From positions 186,001 to 250,000 of the forward strand of contig OMZE01000001.1 in the NCBI GenBank assembly GCA_900315455.1: a stretch of 64,000 nt of DNA. The letters run 5' to 3'. The position numbers and the translations under genes were made by a program. How positions within the stretch are numbered: position 1 is the stretch's first letter; every line of letters starts with the position of its first letter. The notes below the pieces were generated by a model, which was not told the origin of the DNA, did not search any database, and saw only the letters and a program-made list of their open reading frames with translations. This DNA comes from an uncultured Prevotellaceae bacterium. GTDB lineage: Bacteria; Bacteroidota; Bacteroidia; Bacteroidales; Bacteroidaceae. Shown in pieces: positions 1 through 8,442 of the stretch.

Positions 1-740
1 ATAAACGGTCCCATGCTCGGGCCGTCGAGGGTGAACACCCAACCCTCCAGACCGCGGTCTTTCGCCTCCTGAGCAGCGGCCTCGCGCACCCGTTCGGGCA
101 GTCCGTCGAGGTCGGCCTCATCGGTGAGGTGGAGGGTGTAGGCTTTACGGTCTTTGCGTAGGTTTTGAGAGAACTGCAGGGAGAGCATGCTCCCCTCCTC
201 ATTCATTTTCCGCAAGAGGGCTTTTCCCTCTTCGTCGAGGAGTGCACCGCTTTTGGTGAATCCGTCATACACGTTGTCGAGAAGCATCTTCTCCTCGGGA
301 GTGAGGCGGCGGTGGTGCAGGTGTACGGCCTTGATGCGCTCAAAGAGCGCCTTGTTGAGCGTCACGTCGTTGGCATGCTTGGTGAGCATGGGCTCTATCT
401 TCTGCGCCAGGGCGTCCATCTCGTCGGACGACTCTGCGCTGAGGAGGGTGAAGAACACGGTCGACACCCTGTCGAGCAGCCCGTAGTAGCCGCTGTCGTC
501 GTCGGTATTGATGATGGTATTGTCGAAAGTGGGCTTGGCGGGGTTGTTGATGGTCTTGGCGATTTGCTCGTCGTCGCGCCTGATGCCTTCGATGAAGGCC
601 TCTTCATAGTCCTCAAGCCTGATTTTGTCGAAGGGGATGGTGTCGTGGGGCGTGTTGAACGCCTCAAAGAAAGGGTTGACACGATGGGTGGTGTCTTTAG
701 GGTCTTTGGGGTCCTTTGGGTCGTGGGTGGTATTGTCCAT
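1..740 (-). CDS. M3-family metallopeptidase (peptidyl-dipeptidase/oligopeptidase type), N-terminal part
   Basis: The reading frame is open from 740 down to the window edge, giving about 246 residues of the N-terminus. The zinc-binding HEXXH region would lie beyond position 1 and is not visible. The segment NPFFEAFNTPHDTIPFDKI followed by an acidic, helix-rich stretch (LEDYEEAFIEGI, LTPEEKMLLDNVYDGF) is characteristic of Dcp/oligopeptidase A-like enzymes, which cleave short peptides. An in-frame ATG at 794 would give a longer product, but the promoter at 809-839 would leave only about 8 nt of leader, so 740 is preferred. There is no signal peptide with this start. The N-terminus carries a DPK-DPK-DPK tandem, encoded by a roughly 9-bp repeat, before the conserved region. 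The family is fairly certain; the exact subfamily is not. Confidence 0.8.
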   Translation of the reverse strand, partial: MDNTTHDPKDPKDPKDTTHRVNPFFEAFNTPHDTIPFDKIRLEDYEEAFIEGIRRDDEQIAKTINNPAKPTFDNTIINTDDDSGYYGLLDRVSTVFFTLLSAESSDEMDALAQKIEPMLTKHANDVTLNKALFERIKAVHLHHRRLTPEEKMLLDNVYDGFTKSGALLDEEGKALLRKMNEEGSMLSLQFSQNLRKDRKAYTLHLTDEADLDGLPERVREAAAQEAKDRGLEGWVFTLDGPSMGPF

Positions 741-808
741 TGTTGCTTTGCTTTTATTCCAATCATTGACAGGCACGATGGGTTTTGCCTGCATGGTTTT
801 TAATCATG

Positions 809-839
809 CAAAAGTAAGCAAATCCCACCGAAAAGCAAA
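809..839 (-). promoter_or_regulatory. Bacteroidetes-type promoter for the M3 peptidase gene
   Basis: On the minus strand, TTTG (836-839), a 19-nt spacer and TACTTTTG (809-816) match the TTTG-N19-TAnnTTTG consensus exactly. Transcription would start near 802, which supports the start codon at 740. Confidence 0.75.
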
Positions 840-959
840 ATAATTATACAAAGTTTTAATTTTACTTGGCAAGAGTGGGGGTGGATAATGTTTTTTTTAA
901 TAACAATTCACAACTGTTTAGGAGCCTTAGGTATTGATTCTACTTAGAGTCTTCAGCGA

Positions 960-2075
960 CTATTCTTCCTCGGGGGTGTCGAGGATTTTCTGGCCGCGCA
1001 CCTTCTCCTTGGAGGATATTCCGCTCTTGATTTCGATGTTGATGCCATCGCTCAGACCCGTGGTGACCTTGCGGCGCTCGAAGAGTTGATGCTCGCCGTC
1101 ATTGCCCTTGACCACGTATACGTATGTGTCGTTGCCCTCAAACGCGATGGCGCTTTCGGGAAGGGTGATGACCTGGCGGGCACTGGCCAACTCTATTTCT
1201 GCGTTGGCACTGTAGCCTGAGCGGATGCGGCTTCCTCCCGAGAGGTGTACGGCAGCCTTGATTTCAAACTGGTTGGCGCCATTGCTCTCCGTGGCTTTCG
1301 GGGAGATATATTCCAGCGATGCGCTGAATCGATAGTCTTGCAACGCGCCTATGGTGATTTTCATCGGCATGCCGGTGACCAGTTGACCCACTTCGGTCTC
1401 GTCGATATTGCCTCTGAAGATGAGGTCGCCCATGTTGGCCACAGTGGCTATTGTCGTACCGTCGTTGAAGGTGTTGCTCAGAATGACGGAGTTGCCCACC
1501 TTCACGGGGATGTCGAGGATGATGCCGCTGATGGTGGAGCGGATGAGGGTGCTGCTGGCACTGGCGTTGCTTCGTGAGACACCATCGCGCACCACTTCGA
1601 GGTTGTCGGTGGCTGCCTTCACCTCTTCGCTGGCCTGGTTGAAGGTCTGCAACGACTTCTCATATTCTTCGCGGCTCACCAGCCCTTTCTCGTAGAGCAC
1701 CTTCTCACGCGAGAAATCGTTCTGTGCCTGTCCGACATTGATACGTGCGAGACGAAGGCGGGCCTCCGCCGAACTCAGTTGGTTCATGTCGGGGATAACC
1801 TTTACCTTGGCGATGACCTCTCCTTGCTGCACTTGGTCGCCGGCCTCTTTGAGAATTTCGGTGATGATGCCTGAAATCTGCGGCTTCACGCTCACTTCGT
1901 TGCGTGGCTCTATCTTCCCGGTGACGATAGTGGTCTTCACAATGTCACCATATTTGGGCGTGAGTTCCTCGTACACCTCAGGCTGGGGCTGAGATTTCTT
2001 CCATAGAAACACGAAGGTGCCGACAAAGATGAGCAGCACAAACAGGGCAACGATGATTTTAAAATATTTCTTCAT
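960..2075 (-). CDS. HlyD/MacA-type periplasmic adaptor of an ABC efflux system
   Basis: This 371-residue membrane-fusion protein has one N-terminal membrane segment (about residues 5-24, IIVALFVLLIFVGTFVFLW). A lipoyl-like half-motif follows (VSVKPQISGIITEILKEAGDQV, about 62-85), then a coiled-coil hairpin (about 100-165), the second lipoyl half and beta-barrel domains. The family links an inner-membrane transporter to a TolC-like outer-membrane channel. It is the last gene of a minus-strand run with the ATPase and two FtsX-type permeases upstream, whereas adaptors usually come first. An 88-bp gap containing five CTATAG repeats separates it from the preceding permease gene. No TolC-type gene is visible here. 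Substrate unknown; the MacAB-like class is confident. Confidence 0.88.
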   Translation of the reverse strand: MKKYFKIIVALFVLLIFVGTFVFLWKKSQPQPEVYEELTPKYGDIVKTTIVTGKIEPRNEVSVKPQISGIITEILKEAGDQVQQGEVIAKVKVIPDMNQLSSAEARLRLARINVGQAQNDFSREKVLYEKGLVSREEYEKSLQTFNQASEEVKAATDNLEVVRDGVSRSNASASSTLIRSTISGIILDIPVKVGNSVILSNTFNDGTTIATVANMGDLIFRGNIDETEVGQLVTGMPMKITIGALQDYRFSASLEYISPKATESNGANQFEIKAAVHLSGGSRIRSGYSANAEIELASARQVITLPESAIAFEGNDTYVYVVKGNDGEHQLFERRKVTTGLSDGINIEIKSGISSKEKVRGQKILDTPEEE

Positions 2076-2099
2076 TTTTTATTATAGTGACGTTAATGT

Positions 2100-2144
2100 C
2101 TATAGTGACTATAGTGACTATAGTGACTATAGGTACTATAGTGT
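2100..2144. repeat. Array of five CTATAG palindromes, period 9
   Basis: CTATAG occurs at 2100, 2109, 2118, 2127 and 2136, exactly 9 bp apart, in units of CTATAGTGA with two variants at the right end. A degenerate TTATAG lies at 2082. The array fills the gap between the upstream permease gene and the adaptor gene of one operon, so it would be transcribed within their mRNA. Confidence 0.9.
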
Positions 2145-2163
2145 CTTTAAATCTTTCGGAATC

Positions 2164-3408
2164 TCATTCATCCCGCATGGCATCTACGGGTTTGATGGAC
2201 ATGGCACGGGCTGCTGGGGCAAGGCCGGCGAGGACTCCGAGGATGCTGAGCATGACCACGGCTCCGATGGCGGTCCAGAAACCCACCTGGAAATGTGTCT
2301 CCACGATGCCGTCGGTAGTATTTCCCATCTCCAGCATCTCGAGAATCAGCACTGCCAGCAGGATGCCGCTCATGCCCGCCACGATGGTGAGCACGATGCT
2401 CTCGGTGATGATTTGCGACAGGATGTTGGTGGGGGTGGCTCCTATGGCCCTACGTATGCCAATCTCGGTGGTGCGCTCCCGCACCGTCACCATCATGATG
2501 TTGGATACACCGATGGCTCCTGCCAGGAGGGTGCCAATTCCGACGAGCCAGATGAGGAAGTTGACCCCGGCGAAGAGGCTGTCGAGCAGGCCGAACATCA
2601 CCTCGGTGTTGAAGACCATCACTCCCTTTTCATCGGTGGGGTCTACTTGGTGAGCGCGGGCGATGACCTCGCGCATCTTCGAAGTGATGTTGCTCATGAC
2701 CACGCCATGGCGCGCCGTAACGCAAATCATGTGTACGCTGTCGCCCATGTTGTACGTCTGCTGGAGGAGCGTCAGGGGCAGGCACACAGCATCCTCGGCA
2801 CGTCCGTTGATGCTCATATTGCCCGAACTGTAGTCTACCCCCACCACGCTGTAGTAGGTCTTGTCGATGCGGATGGTCTTGCCGCAGGGGTCGCCTCCTT
2901 GTGGGAACAAGTCTTTGTATACATGTTTTCCGATGACGCACACCTTGCGGCGCTGGCTCATGTCCATGTCGTTGATAAACCGGCCATAGCGCAGTTTGGG
3001 CGTTTCCACACGGGCATATTCTGGAGAGAGGCCTTTCATCGAACAACTCTTTTTCTTTTCACCGTTGACGGCGGTGCACCCCCAGCGTGACACCATCGGA
3101 GTGACCACATCGAGTTCCGGCACTTGGTCGCGCAGACGTTCCACGTCGAGGTATGACATGCACCAGGAGCGTCCCTTCCTCATGCCGGCATAGGGCTTTG
3201 TTGTGGGTTGTGCCCATATCAGGGCAGAGTTGGTGGCAAAACCCTCGAAATTGTTGCTGAGCATCTCCTTCATGCCATTGCCGCCTCCGATGAGTGTCAC
3301 GAGCATGAACACGCCCCAGAACACGCCGAACCCGGTAAGGAACGTGCGGCTCTTGTTGCGCGACAAGGTGTCGAGAATCTCGCGGTAGCGGTCGATGTCT
3401 ATCTTCAT
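2164..3408 (-). CDS. MacB/FtsX-type ABC transporter permease (second of two)
   Basis: The 414-residue protein has the MacB permease layout: an N-terminal membrane helix (about 22-42, FLTGFGVFWGVFMLVTLIGG), a large periplasmic MacB_PCD domain (about 45-280), then three C-terminal FtsX helices (about 285-400). The motif VRERTTEIGIRRAIGATPTNI is the conserved coupling region between the first two C-terminal helices. It ends in AMSIKPVDAMRDE, a usual family ending. It lies 15 nt downstream of the first permease gene and probably forms a heterodimer with that protein, energised by the ATPase at 4702-5421. This family moves macrolides, lipoproteins or peptides out by a mechanotransmission mechanism. 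No substrate can be inferred here. Confidence 0.9.
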   Translation of the reverse strand: MKIDIDRYREILDTLSRNKSRTFLTGFGVFWGVFMLVTLIGGGNGMKEMLSNNFEGFATNSALIWAQPTTKPYAGMRKGRSWCMSYLDVERLRDQVPELDVVTPMVSRWGCTAVNGEKKKSCSMKGLSPEYARVETPKLRYGRFINDMDMSQRRKVCVIGKHVYKDLFPQGGDPCGKTIRIDKTYYSVVGVDYSSGNMSINGRAEDAVCLPLTLLQQTYNMGDSVHMICVTARHGVVMSNITSKMREVIARAHQVDPTDEKGVMVFNTEVMFGLLDSLFAGVNFLIWLVGIGTLLAGAIGVSNIMMVTVRERTTEIGIRRAIGATPTNILSQIITESIVLTIVAGMSGILLAVLILEMLEMGNTTDGIVETHFQVGFWTAIGAVVMLSILGVLAGLAPAARAMSIKPVDAMRDE

Positions 3409-3423
3409 AACTCAAAAAAGAGG

Positions 3424-4683
3424 TTAGTCGGCGCGGAGTGCTTCTATCGGACGGATACGTGCGGCTTTGCGTGCCGGCATCAGTCCTGCTATCGTGCCGG
3501 CGATGATCATCACCATCGTGGCTTCCAAACAGACGTCGAATCCCACGGTGGGGTTGACGAACATGGTGGCCTCAAAGAGGCCGGAGTCTACTTTCATATT
3601 GCCGACAGTGGAGTCCATATACAGGTTGGCTCCGATGCCGGCCATCATGCCTATCAGTCCGAAGAACGTGGTGATGAGCACGCTCTCGATGAGGATGAGC
3701 CTAAGTATCGAGGCGGGCGTAGCGCCGATGGCCTTTCGTATGCCAAACTCGCGTGTGCGCTCTTTCACCGTGATGAGCATGATGTTGCTCACCCCCACGA
3801 TGCCGCTTAGCAGGGTGAAAATGCCGATAATCCACAATGCGGTGCGGATAATGGAGATGCCTTTGTCCATCTGCAGGTTCATCGTGAAACGGTTCCATAT
3901 CCATATCGCGCTCTCGTCGTCAGGGGCGGCATGGTGGTTGGTGTTGATGCGTGCCTGATAGCCATTCTCAAAGGAGTCGTTGGCTTCCTCGGTCTCCAGG
4001 CCATGGAACGTGAACACGATGTTGTCGGCACGGTCGCCGAGGTTATACATTGTGCGCAGGGTGGTGAAAGGCACATAGACATTGCTCTCGAAACGGCTCT
4101 TGTCGCCCTGGTACACTCCTGCCACAAGGAAGGCGATGTTGTCTACCTTCACATGCTTGCCTACGATGGATAGTGGAGAGTGGGGATTCAGTTCCTTGGC
4201 CTGGGCATCGTCGATGACGATGACCTTGCGTTGGTCGTTGATGTCGGCCTGGTTGATGAACCTTCCCGCCACCATCTCACGTTTGTTGATTTGCTGCTCG
4301 TTGGGATAGACACCGAGCAAACCGCCACTGAAGTAGTTGTCGCCTAAACTGATGGTGACGCCCTGTCGCTCCACCTGAGCGCCAACACCGTCGACGTTGG
4401 CATTGAAATCATTGAGGGTGGTCTTGATATCGGGGTCATCGAGCGTGATGCGGCGCCCTTCCTGCAAACCCTCATGGGCTTTCGACGTCATGCCGCCACC
4501 CACCTCCATGGAGTTGCTCATGTATCGGTCGGTATTTTTCAGTTCGGCGTTGATGAGACCATTTCCGCATCCTAGGAGAAAGATAAGCATGAAGATGCCC
4601 CACGCCACGGCGAAACCGGTGAGCGTGGTGCGCAACTTGTTGCGCTTGGCGGTACTCCATATTTCTTCTAGGATGTCGTACAT
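3424..4683 (-). CDS. MacB/FtsX-type ABC transporter permease (first of two)
   Basis: The 419-residue protein is paralogous to its downstream neighbour. It has one N-terminal helix (LTGFAVAWGIFMLIFLLGCGNG), a periplasmic MacB_PCD domain, and three C-terminal helices with the signature VKERTREFGIRKAIGATPASI. The end ARIRPIEALRAD is typical of the FtsX fold. The gene begins 18 nt after the ATPase gene stops, so translation is likely coupled. Two divergent permeases encoded side by side argue for a heterodimeric transporter. MacB itself fuses ATPase and permease; here they are separate, as in Lol-type and many Bacteroidetes systems. Confidence 0.9.
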   Translation of the reverse strand: MYDILEEIWSTAKRNKLRTTLTGFAVAWGIFMLIFLLGCGNGLINAELKNTDRYMSNSMEVGGGMTSKAHEGLQEGRRITLDDPDIKTTLNDFNANVDGVGAQVERQGVTISLGDNYFSGGLLGVYPNEQQINKREMVAGRFINQADINDQRKVIVIDDAQAKELNPHSPLSIVGKHVKVDNIAFLVAGVYQGDKSRFESNVYVPFTTLRTMYNLGDRADNIVFTFHGLETEEANDSFENGYQARINTNHHAAPDDESAIWIWNRFTMNLQMDKGISIIRTALWIIGIFTLLSGIVGVSNIMLITVKERTREFGIRKAIGATPASILRLILIESVLITTFFGLIGMMAGIGANLYMDSTVGNMKVDSGLFEATMFVNPTVGFDVCLEATMVMIIAGTIAGLMPARKAARIRPIEALRAD

Positions 4684-4701
4684 GGCGTTACGTGTTTTGG
4701 C

Positions 4702-5421
4702 TTATTTCATTCTGCCGTTGATGCCGAAGGGGGATGCGTCGTGGTCGAAGTTTTCTTCTATCAGTCCGATTTGACCATCCTTGATATGCACGATTTTATT
4801 CGTTTCGTTGGCGACGCCACTCTCGTGTGTGACGACGACGATGGTCATACCCTCGTTGGTGTTGAGGTGTTTCAGCAGTTGCATCACTTCTACGCTCGTC
4901 TTCGAGTCGAGTGCGCCAGTGGGCTCGTCGGCAAGGATAATAGCTGGCTGGGTGATAAGGGCTCGCGCGATGGCCACCCTTTGTTTCTGTCCGCCGGAGA
5001 GTTCGTTAGGGTAGTGCTCCGACCATTCTGCCAGTCCCAGCCTGTCGAGGTATTCCATGGCCATGCGGTGCCGTTTCCTTCGGCTCACCCCTTGGTAGAA
5101 CAGGGGCAGTTCCACATTCTCCACAGCGGTCTTGAAACCGATGAGGTTGAACGACTGGAAGATAAACCCAATCATATGGTTGCGGTATTTCGCCGCCTTG
5201 CGCTCGGAAAGGTTCTTGATAAGCGTGTCGTTGAGGTAATAGTCGCCGGAGTCGTAGTTGTCGAGGATGCCGAGGATGTTGAGCAACGTCGATTTTCCCG
5301 AGCCCGACGCACCCATGATCGACACAAACTCACCCTTCTCGATGTCGAGGTCGATGCCTTTGAGCACATGGAGCGGTTGTGCGCCATAGTAGGTCTTGTT
5401 GATGCCTTTCAGGTGTATCAT
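4702..5421 (-). CDS. ABC transporter ATP-binding protein (MacB/LolD type)
   Basis: All ATPase motifs are present in 239 residues: Walker [10 protein letters not shown] (about 37-45), Q-loop in [10 protein letters not shown], signature LSGGQKQR, Walker [12 protein letters not shown], and the switch histidine in VVVTHES. The short length and the [19 protein letters not shown] ending place it in the lipoprotein-export/macrolide-efflux ATPase subfamily. It drives the two permeases encoded directly downstream. The gene starts 12 nt after the nitroreductase gene ends and probably shares its promoter at 6201-6231. Confidence 0.93.
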   Translation of the reverse strand: MIHLKGINKTYYGAQPLHVLKGIDLDIEKGEFVSIMGASGSGKSTLLNILGILDNYDSGDYYLNDTLIKNLSERKAAKYRNHMIGFIFQSFNLIGFKTAVENVELPLFYQGVSRRKRHRMAMEYLDRLGLAEWSEHYPNELSGGQKQRVAIARALITQPAIILADEPTGALDSKTSVEVMQLLKHLNTNEGMTIVVVTHESGVANETNKIVHIKDGQIGLIEENFDHDASPFGINGRMK

Positions 5422-5433
5422 CGTGTAAGGTGA

Positions 5434-6180
5434 TTAGGGTAGGGGTGGCAGGAAACCTTGGCGGCGCAGGGCAGTGAGCAGACCTTCCGACATGGCTTCG
5501 TTGTCGCGACGTGTATATCGGCAATCGGTGAACACCTGCGCGAGGTTTGACTTGCAGTTGATGCGCACAAACTCCTTGTTCTCTGCCAGTTCTTCCTTGG
5601 CAGCATAGAGATGGTTGATGCGTTGGGTGGTATAGGGCATATATGTCTCCTGGTGGACAAAGGCCTCTGTGGTGAGGCGATCGGTGAGTGGCGGCTCCTC
5701 ATCGGGCCATCCCAGGGTGATGGTGGCCACTGGCATGACCAGTTGTGGCAACTGCAGCACATCGATGATTTGCTGGGGCATATAAACTGTCGTGCCCAGG
5801 AAGCAGCACCCAAGTCCCTCGTCTTCGGCGAGGTTGCAGAAGGTCTGCGTGAAGAGCAGCGCATCGGTAGCGGCATTGATGAACGAGAGGAAGTTGTCGT
5901 AGCCTGCATCGGCATCGCGGGCGGCGCACCAGTCGGTGGTGCGGCGGAAGTCGGCACAGATGGTAAGCACCACGGGAGCCTCGGTCACCATAGGCTGGTT
6001 GAAGTGTGCTGGTGCAAGACGTTCCTTCATCGCCGGGTCGCGTGTCACTACCACGCTGTAGAGTTGCAGGTTGCCCATGGTCTGGGTGCGGCTGGCTGAG
6101 GCGAGGAGTTGCTGGAGCAGCGACTCCGGCACATCTTGAGAGGTGTATTTCCGGATGGTGCGGCGGGTATTGATATTCAT
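5434..6180 (-). CDS. Nitroreductase-family flavoprotein (NfsA/FRP-like)
   Basis: From the start at 6180 the product is 248 residues, beginning MNINTRRTIRKYTSQDVP, the usual nitroreductase opening that contributes to FMN binding. ASASRTQTMGNLQLYSVVV and GLGCCFLGTTVYMP are further conserved flavin-fold segments. The frame is open back to 6288, but the promoter at 6201-6231 lies inside that extension, so 6180 is chosen. Members use NAD(P)H to reduce nitro compounds, quinones or flavins in the cytoplasm. It is first in a run with an efflux ABC system 12 nt downstream, which suggests a detoxify-and-export unit; that link is inference. Confidence 0.85.
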   Translation of the reverse strand: MNINTRRTIRKYTSQDVPESLLQQLLASASRTQTMGNLQLYSVVVTRDPAMKERLAPAHFNQPMVTEAPVVLTICADFRRTTDWCAARDADAGYDNFLSFINAATDALLFTQTFCNLAEDEGLGCCFLGTTVYMPQQIIDVLQLPQLVMPVATITLGWPDEEPPLTDRLTTEAFVHQETYMPYTTQRINHLYAAKEELAENKEFVRINCKSNLAQVFTDCRYTRRDNEAMSEGLLTALRRQGFLPPLP

Positions 6181-6200
6181 GACAAATTGTTTTGTAGTGG

Positions 6201-6231
6201 CAAAGTTAGTGCATGATGAGCGAAAACCAAA
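6201..6231 (-). promoter_or_regulatory. Promoter of the nitroreductase-ABC efflux run, hairpin-associated
   Basis: The minus strand reads TTTG (6228-6231), 19 nt, TAACTTTG (6201-6208), an exact consensus. The spacer closely resembles that of the promoter at 20150-20180 (TTTTCGCTC..C.TGCAC). Just upstream, CCAAAATAA pairs with a copy of its complement ending near 6260, so the -33 box lies in an A/T-rich hairpin arm. Confidence 0.75.
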
Positions 6232-6281
6232 ATAATTTACTAAATTTATTTCGGTTTTGGGCATATCTACACAATAAGAGT

Positions 6282-6314
6282 GAGGCACAGAGTTAGTGAA
6301 TATCTCTGTGCCTC
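6282..6314. terminator. Perfect 11-bp inverted repeat between genes
   Basis: GAGGCACAGAG (6282-6292) and CTCTGTGCCTC (6304-6314) form an 11-bp stem with an 11-nt loop. It lies downstream of the DUF4468 gene on the minus strand. There is no clear U-run, so a terminator role is possible but not proven. Confidence 0.45.
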
Positions 6315-6360
6315 AGCGTCTCTGTGGAAGGAAATCATTACTTTGTCCTATACCACCTGT

Positions 6361-7092
6361 TTACCAGTTGTCGTCATCGTTGCCTACGAGACCGTTTTTG
6401 ATGGCTTCCTCCACCTTGTCGATGACAGCGTTGGAGTAAGCATGGGTCATGACCAGGGCCTTGGCGCAAGTACGCTTCTGCGGGTCGCTTTCCACAAACG
6501 GATAGTGACGTGCAATCTCCCATTGTTCGTCATAAAGGTTGGCATTGGTCTTGTCGTCGGCCTTACGTTTCGAGTCACCAAAGGTACGTTGGTCGGGTTC
6601 TGGGAAACTCAGCCATCCACCGCTGACGTCGGCGAGAATGTCATAGTTCTGCACGGTATAGGTGATGCGTACCTTGTTGTCTTTGATATCGAGACGGATG
6701 ATGGGGGTGATGCTCACAGAGTATTTGTTGAGTGTGCCGGTATGCTCGGCAATGTTCCTTATGGTGGAGGAGACAATGATACAGCCGGCTTCCTTGTCGT
6801 TGAGGGTGATGGCCTGCTTGTCTTTGAAGGTGGCGGTGACCCAGTAGTTGAGTGCCACATAGAGTTGCTGTTTCGTCTTTCCGGGTGCTTCGATAATTTC
6901 CTGGTAGGTGAGCGACTGGTTCTTGTCGAGTTGCAGCGTATGGGAGATGGTCAAGGCGGCATCCACCCATTTCGAACCATAGCGCTCCTTGGCATATTTT
7001 TCCAAGTCACTCGGTTTCATCACTTGTGCCTGTGCACCGACTGTTGCTGTGATAAGGATGGCAACAAACATCCATTTCTTCATCGTTTTCAT
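6361..7092 (-). CDS. Secreted DUF4468-like protein
   Basis: The 243-residue protein starts with a cleavable signal peptide (MKTMKKWMFVAILITATVGAQAQ; cut expected after AQA). The middle part has a pattern recalled for DUF4468: a conserved YVALNYWVTATF segment, DKEAGCIIVSSTIRN, then VRITYTVQNYDI. Its C-terminus is acidic. DUF4468 proteins are exported proteins of unknown function, common in Bacteroidales. The gene stands alone, with hairpin 6282-6314 downstream. Its promoter is probably TAATTTTG at 7171-7178, giving a leader of about 75 nt. The assignment rests on remembered family patterns. Confidence 0.7.
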   Translation of the reverse strand: MKTMKKWMFVAILITATVGAQAQVMKPSDLEKYAKERYGSKWVDAALTISHTLQLDKNQSLTYQEIIEAPGKTKQQLYVALNYWVTATFKDKQAITLNDKEAGCIIVSSTIRNIAEHTGTLNKYSVSITPIIRLDIKDNKVRITYTVQNYDILADVSGGWLSFPEPDQRTFGDSKRKADDKTNANLYDEQWEIARHYPFVESDPQKRTCAKALVMTHAYSNAVIDKVEEAIKNGLVGNDDDNW

Positions 7093-7170
7093 TTTATTAT
7101 TTTTTTTTGTTATTTATCGGTTTTGTTTTCCCGGCGTTGTCGTCGGTGGGTGTCTTGTTTGATGACAATG

Positions 7171-7201
7171 CAAAATTACGGTGCTTTTTTGCGTATGCAA
7201 T
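7171..7201 (-). promoter_or_regulatory. Probable promoter of the DUF4468 gene
   Basis: TAATTTTG (7171-7178, minus strand) with ATTG at the correct 19-nt distance (7198-7201), one mismatch from TTTG. Confidence 0.5.
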
Positions 7202-7367
7202 GATTTTTCGTGATTATTTTTCCTTTTCGTTGCGACAAGAAAAAGATTATGCGACAAAAAAAGAGAACGCCTCTTTTTTTTGTCGCATTTGCATATCTGG
7301 AAATCTATTCAATACAGAAATCTTGAGACAAAGAGATGGATTATCGTGGATAGTTGAACTGGTTTTC

Positions 7368-8399
7368 TCACTCCCTTTTCATCAGTAAGAGTCCGATGAC
7401 AATCCACACGATTTCCCTCACGCGGCAGATGATGCTGACAAAGATGCCCAGGGCTGCCGATAACCCCAAGACGGCAATGGAGATGACGAATCCTCCCTCC
7501 TGCACACCCAACTGCATGGGCAGAAAACCGATGAGGTTGGCCATGAACGTGGTGAAAGCCATGATGAGGACGGAGTGGAGGAAGGTGAGCCACAGGCCCA
7601 TAGGTCCGCCACCACAGTCTACACCGAAGAGAAGCAGCATGAACATCACCTCGAAACTCTGCACATATCTTGAAAGGAACTCCAGTGAGAGACTGGTGTA
7701 GAAGGCCCGCTTGTCTTGTTGGTGGAGGGCTGCTATCTGACTGTCGATTTTCTTCAGCGATTCGTCATGGCGTTCGAGGAAGCGCCGGCTCCATCCCTTC
7801 AGACCGGGAATCTTGCCTATCCAGCGGATGGTCTTCACCACCATCCCATTGCGGTAGCCTTTCGAAAAGAGGATGAACGCCAAGAGAAACAACGTGGTGA
7901 TCATGCCCAACAGAATCCAAGTGGTGGTGGTGAGGGGCAGGTCGCCATAGAGTGCCAATGCCAGATAGATGAAAATCGAACTGAACCAGAAGCAGATATG
8001 CGCGAACATGTGCATCATGGCATAGAGGATGACCGACGAGGTGGCCGACTTCTTGTCGATGTCTTTCGACAATTCCATGATGCGGTAGGGCTCACCACCC
8101 AGACCGCCTACAGGGGTGGCATAATTCAGGGCATATCCTGTGACGGTGAGTTTCATGATGCGCCAGAAACTCACTTTCCCTCCTTCGCCCACGCCACGGA
8201 TGATACTCTGCCATGCGAGGGCGTTGATGCCGTAGATGATAACCCAAATACCGAGGATGGGTATCAGCCAATAACCCGCCTGGCATAGGTCATGCCACAG
8301 TTCCACGAAACTTACATCGAACGTGAACAACATCACCACCACGGTGGCTACACCGAGGAAAAAAAACAGGTTGTTCAGACGCCGACGTGTCCACTTCAT
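7368..8399 (-). CDS. UPF0104 / lysylphosphatidylglycerol synthase-type membrane protein
   Basis: The 343-residue polytopic protein has about eight hydrophobic helices, starting at residues 9-27 (NLFFFLGVATVVVMLFTFDV). The family's conserved regions are visible: TGYALNYATPVGGLGGEPYR (about 91-110), the later FLSRYVQSFEVMFMLLLFGV and the glycine-rich MQLGVQEGGFVIS. This fold corresponds to the flippase part of MprF and to the AglD2/UPF0104 family, associated with flipping or supplying lipid intermediates. It is the third gene of an operon behind a CDP-alcohol phosphatidyltransferase (43 nt upstream) and a PLP aminotransferase, so a role in moving the lipid made by those enzymes is a reasonable inference. 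No catalytic aminoacyl-transfer domain is attached. Confidence 0.85.
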   Translation of the reverse strand: MKWTRRRLNNLFFFLGVATVVVMLFTFDVSFVELWHDLCQAGYWLIPILGIWVIIYGINALAWQSIIRGVGEGGKVSFWRIMKLTVTGYALNYATPVGGLGGEPYRIMELSKDIDKKSATSSVILYAMMHMFAHICFWFSSIFIYLALALYGDLPLTTTTWILLGMITTLFLLAFILFSKGYRNGMVVKTIRWIGKIPGLKGWSRRFLERHDESLKKIDSQIAALHQQDKRAFYTSLSLEFLSRYVQSFEVMFMLLLFGVDCGGGPMGLWLTFLHSVLIMAFTTFMANLIGFLPMQLGVQEGGFVISIAVLGLSAALGIFVSIICRVREIVWIVIGLLLMKRE

Positions 8400-8442
8400 G
8401 CTGTAATCATCTCTCCTCCATAGGAGAATCTGGTAGTGGTTT

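Noticed and set aside
2017-3090. Plus-strand frame encoding a YSDYSDYSDY tract
   Set aside because: The repeat peptide is just the CTATAG array read in frame; the rest is antisense to a permease gene.
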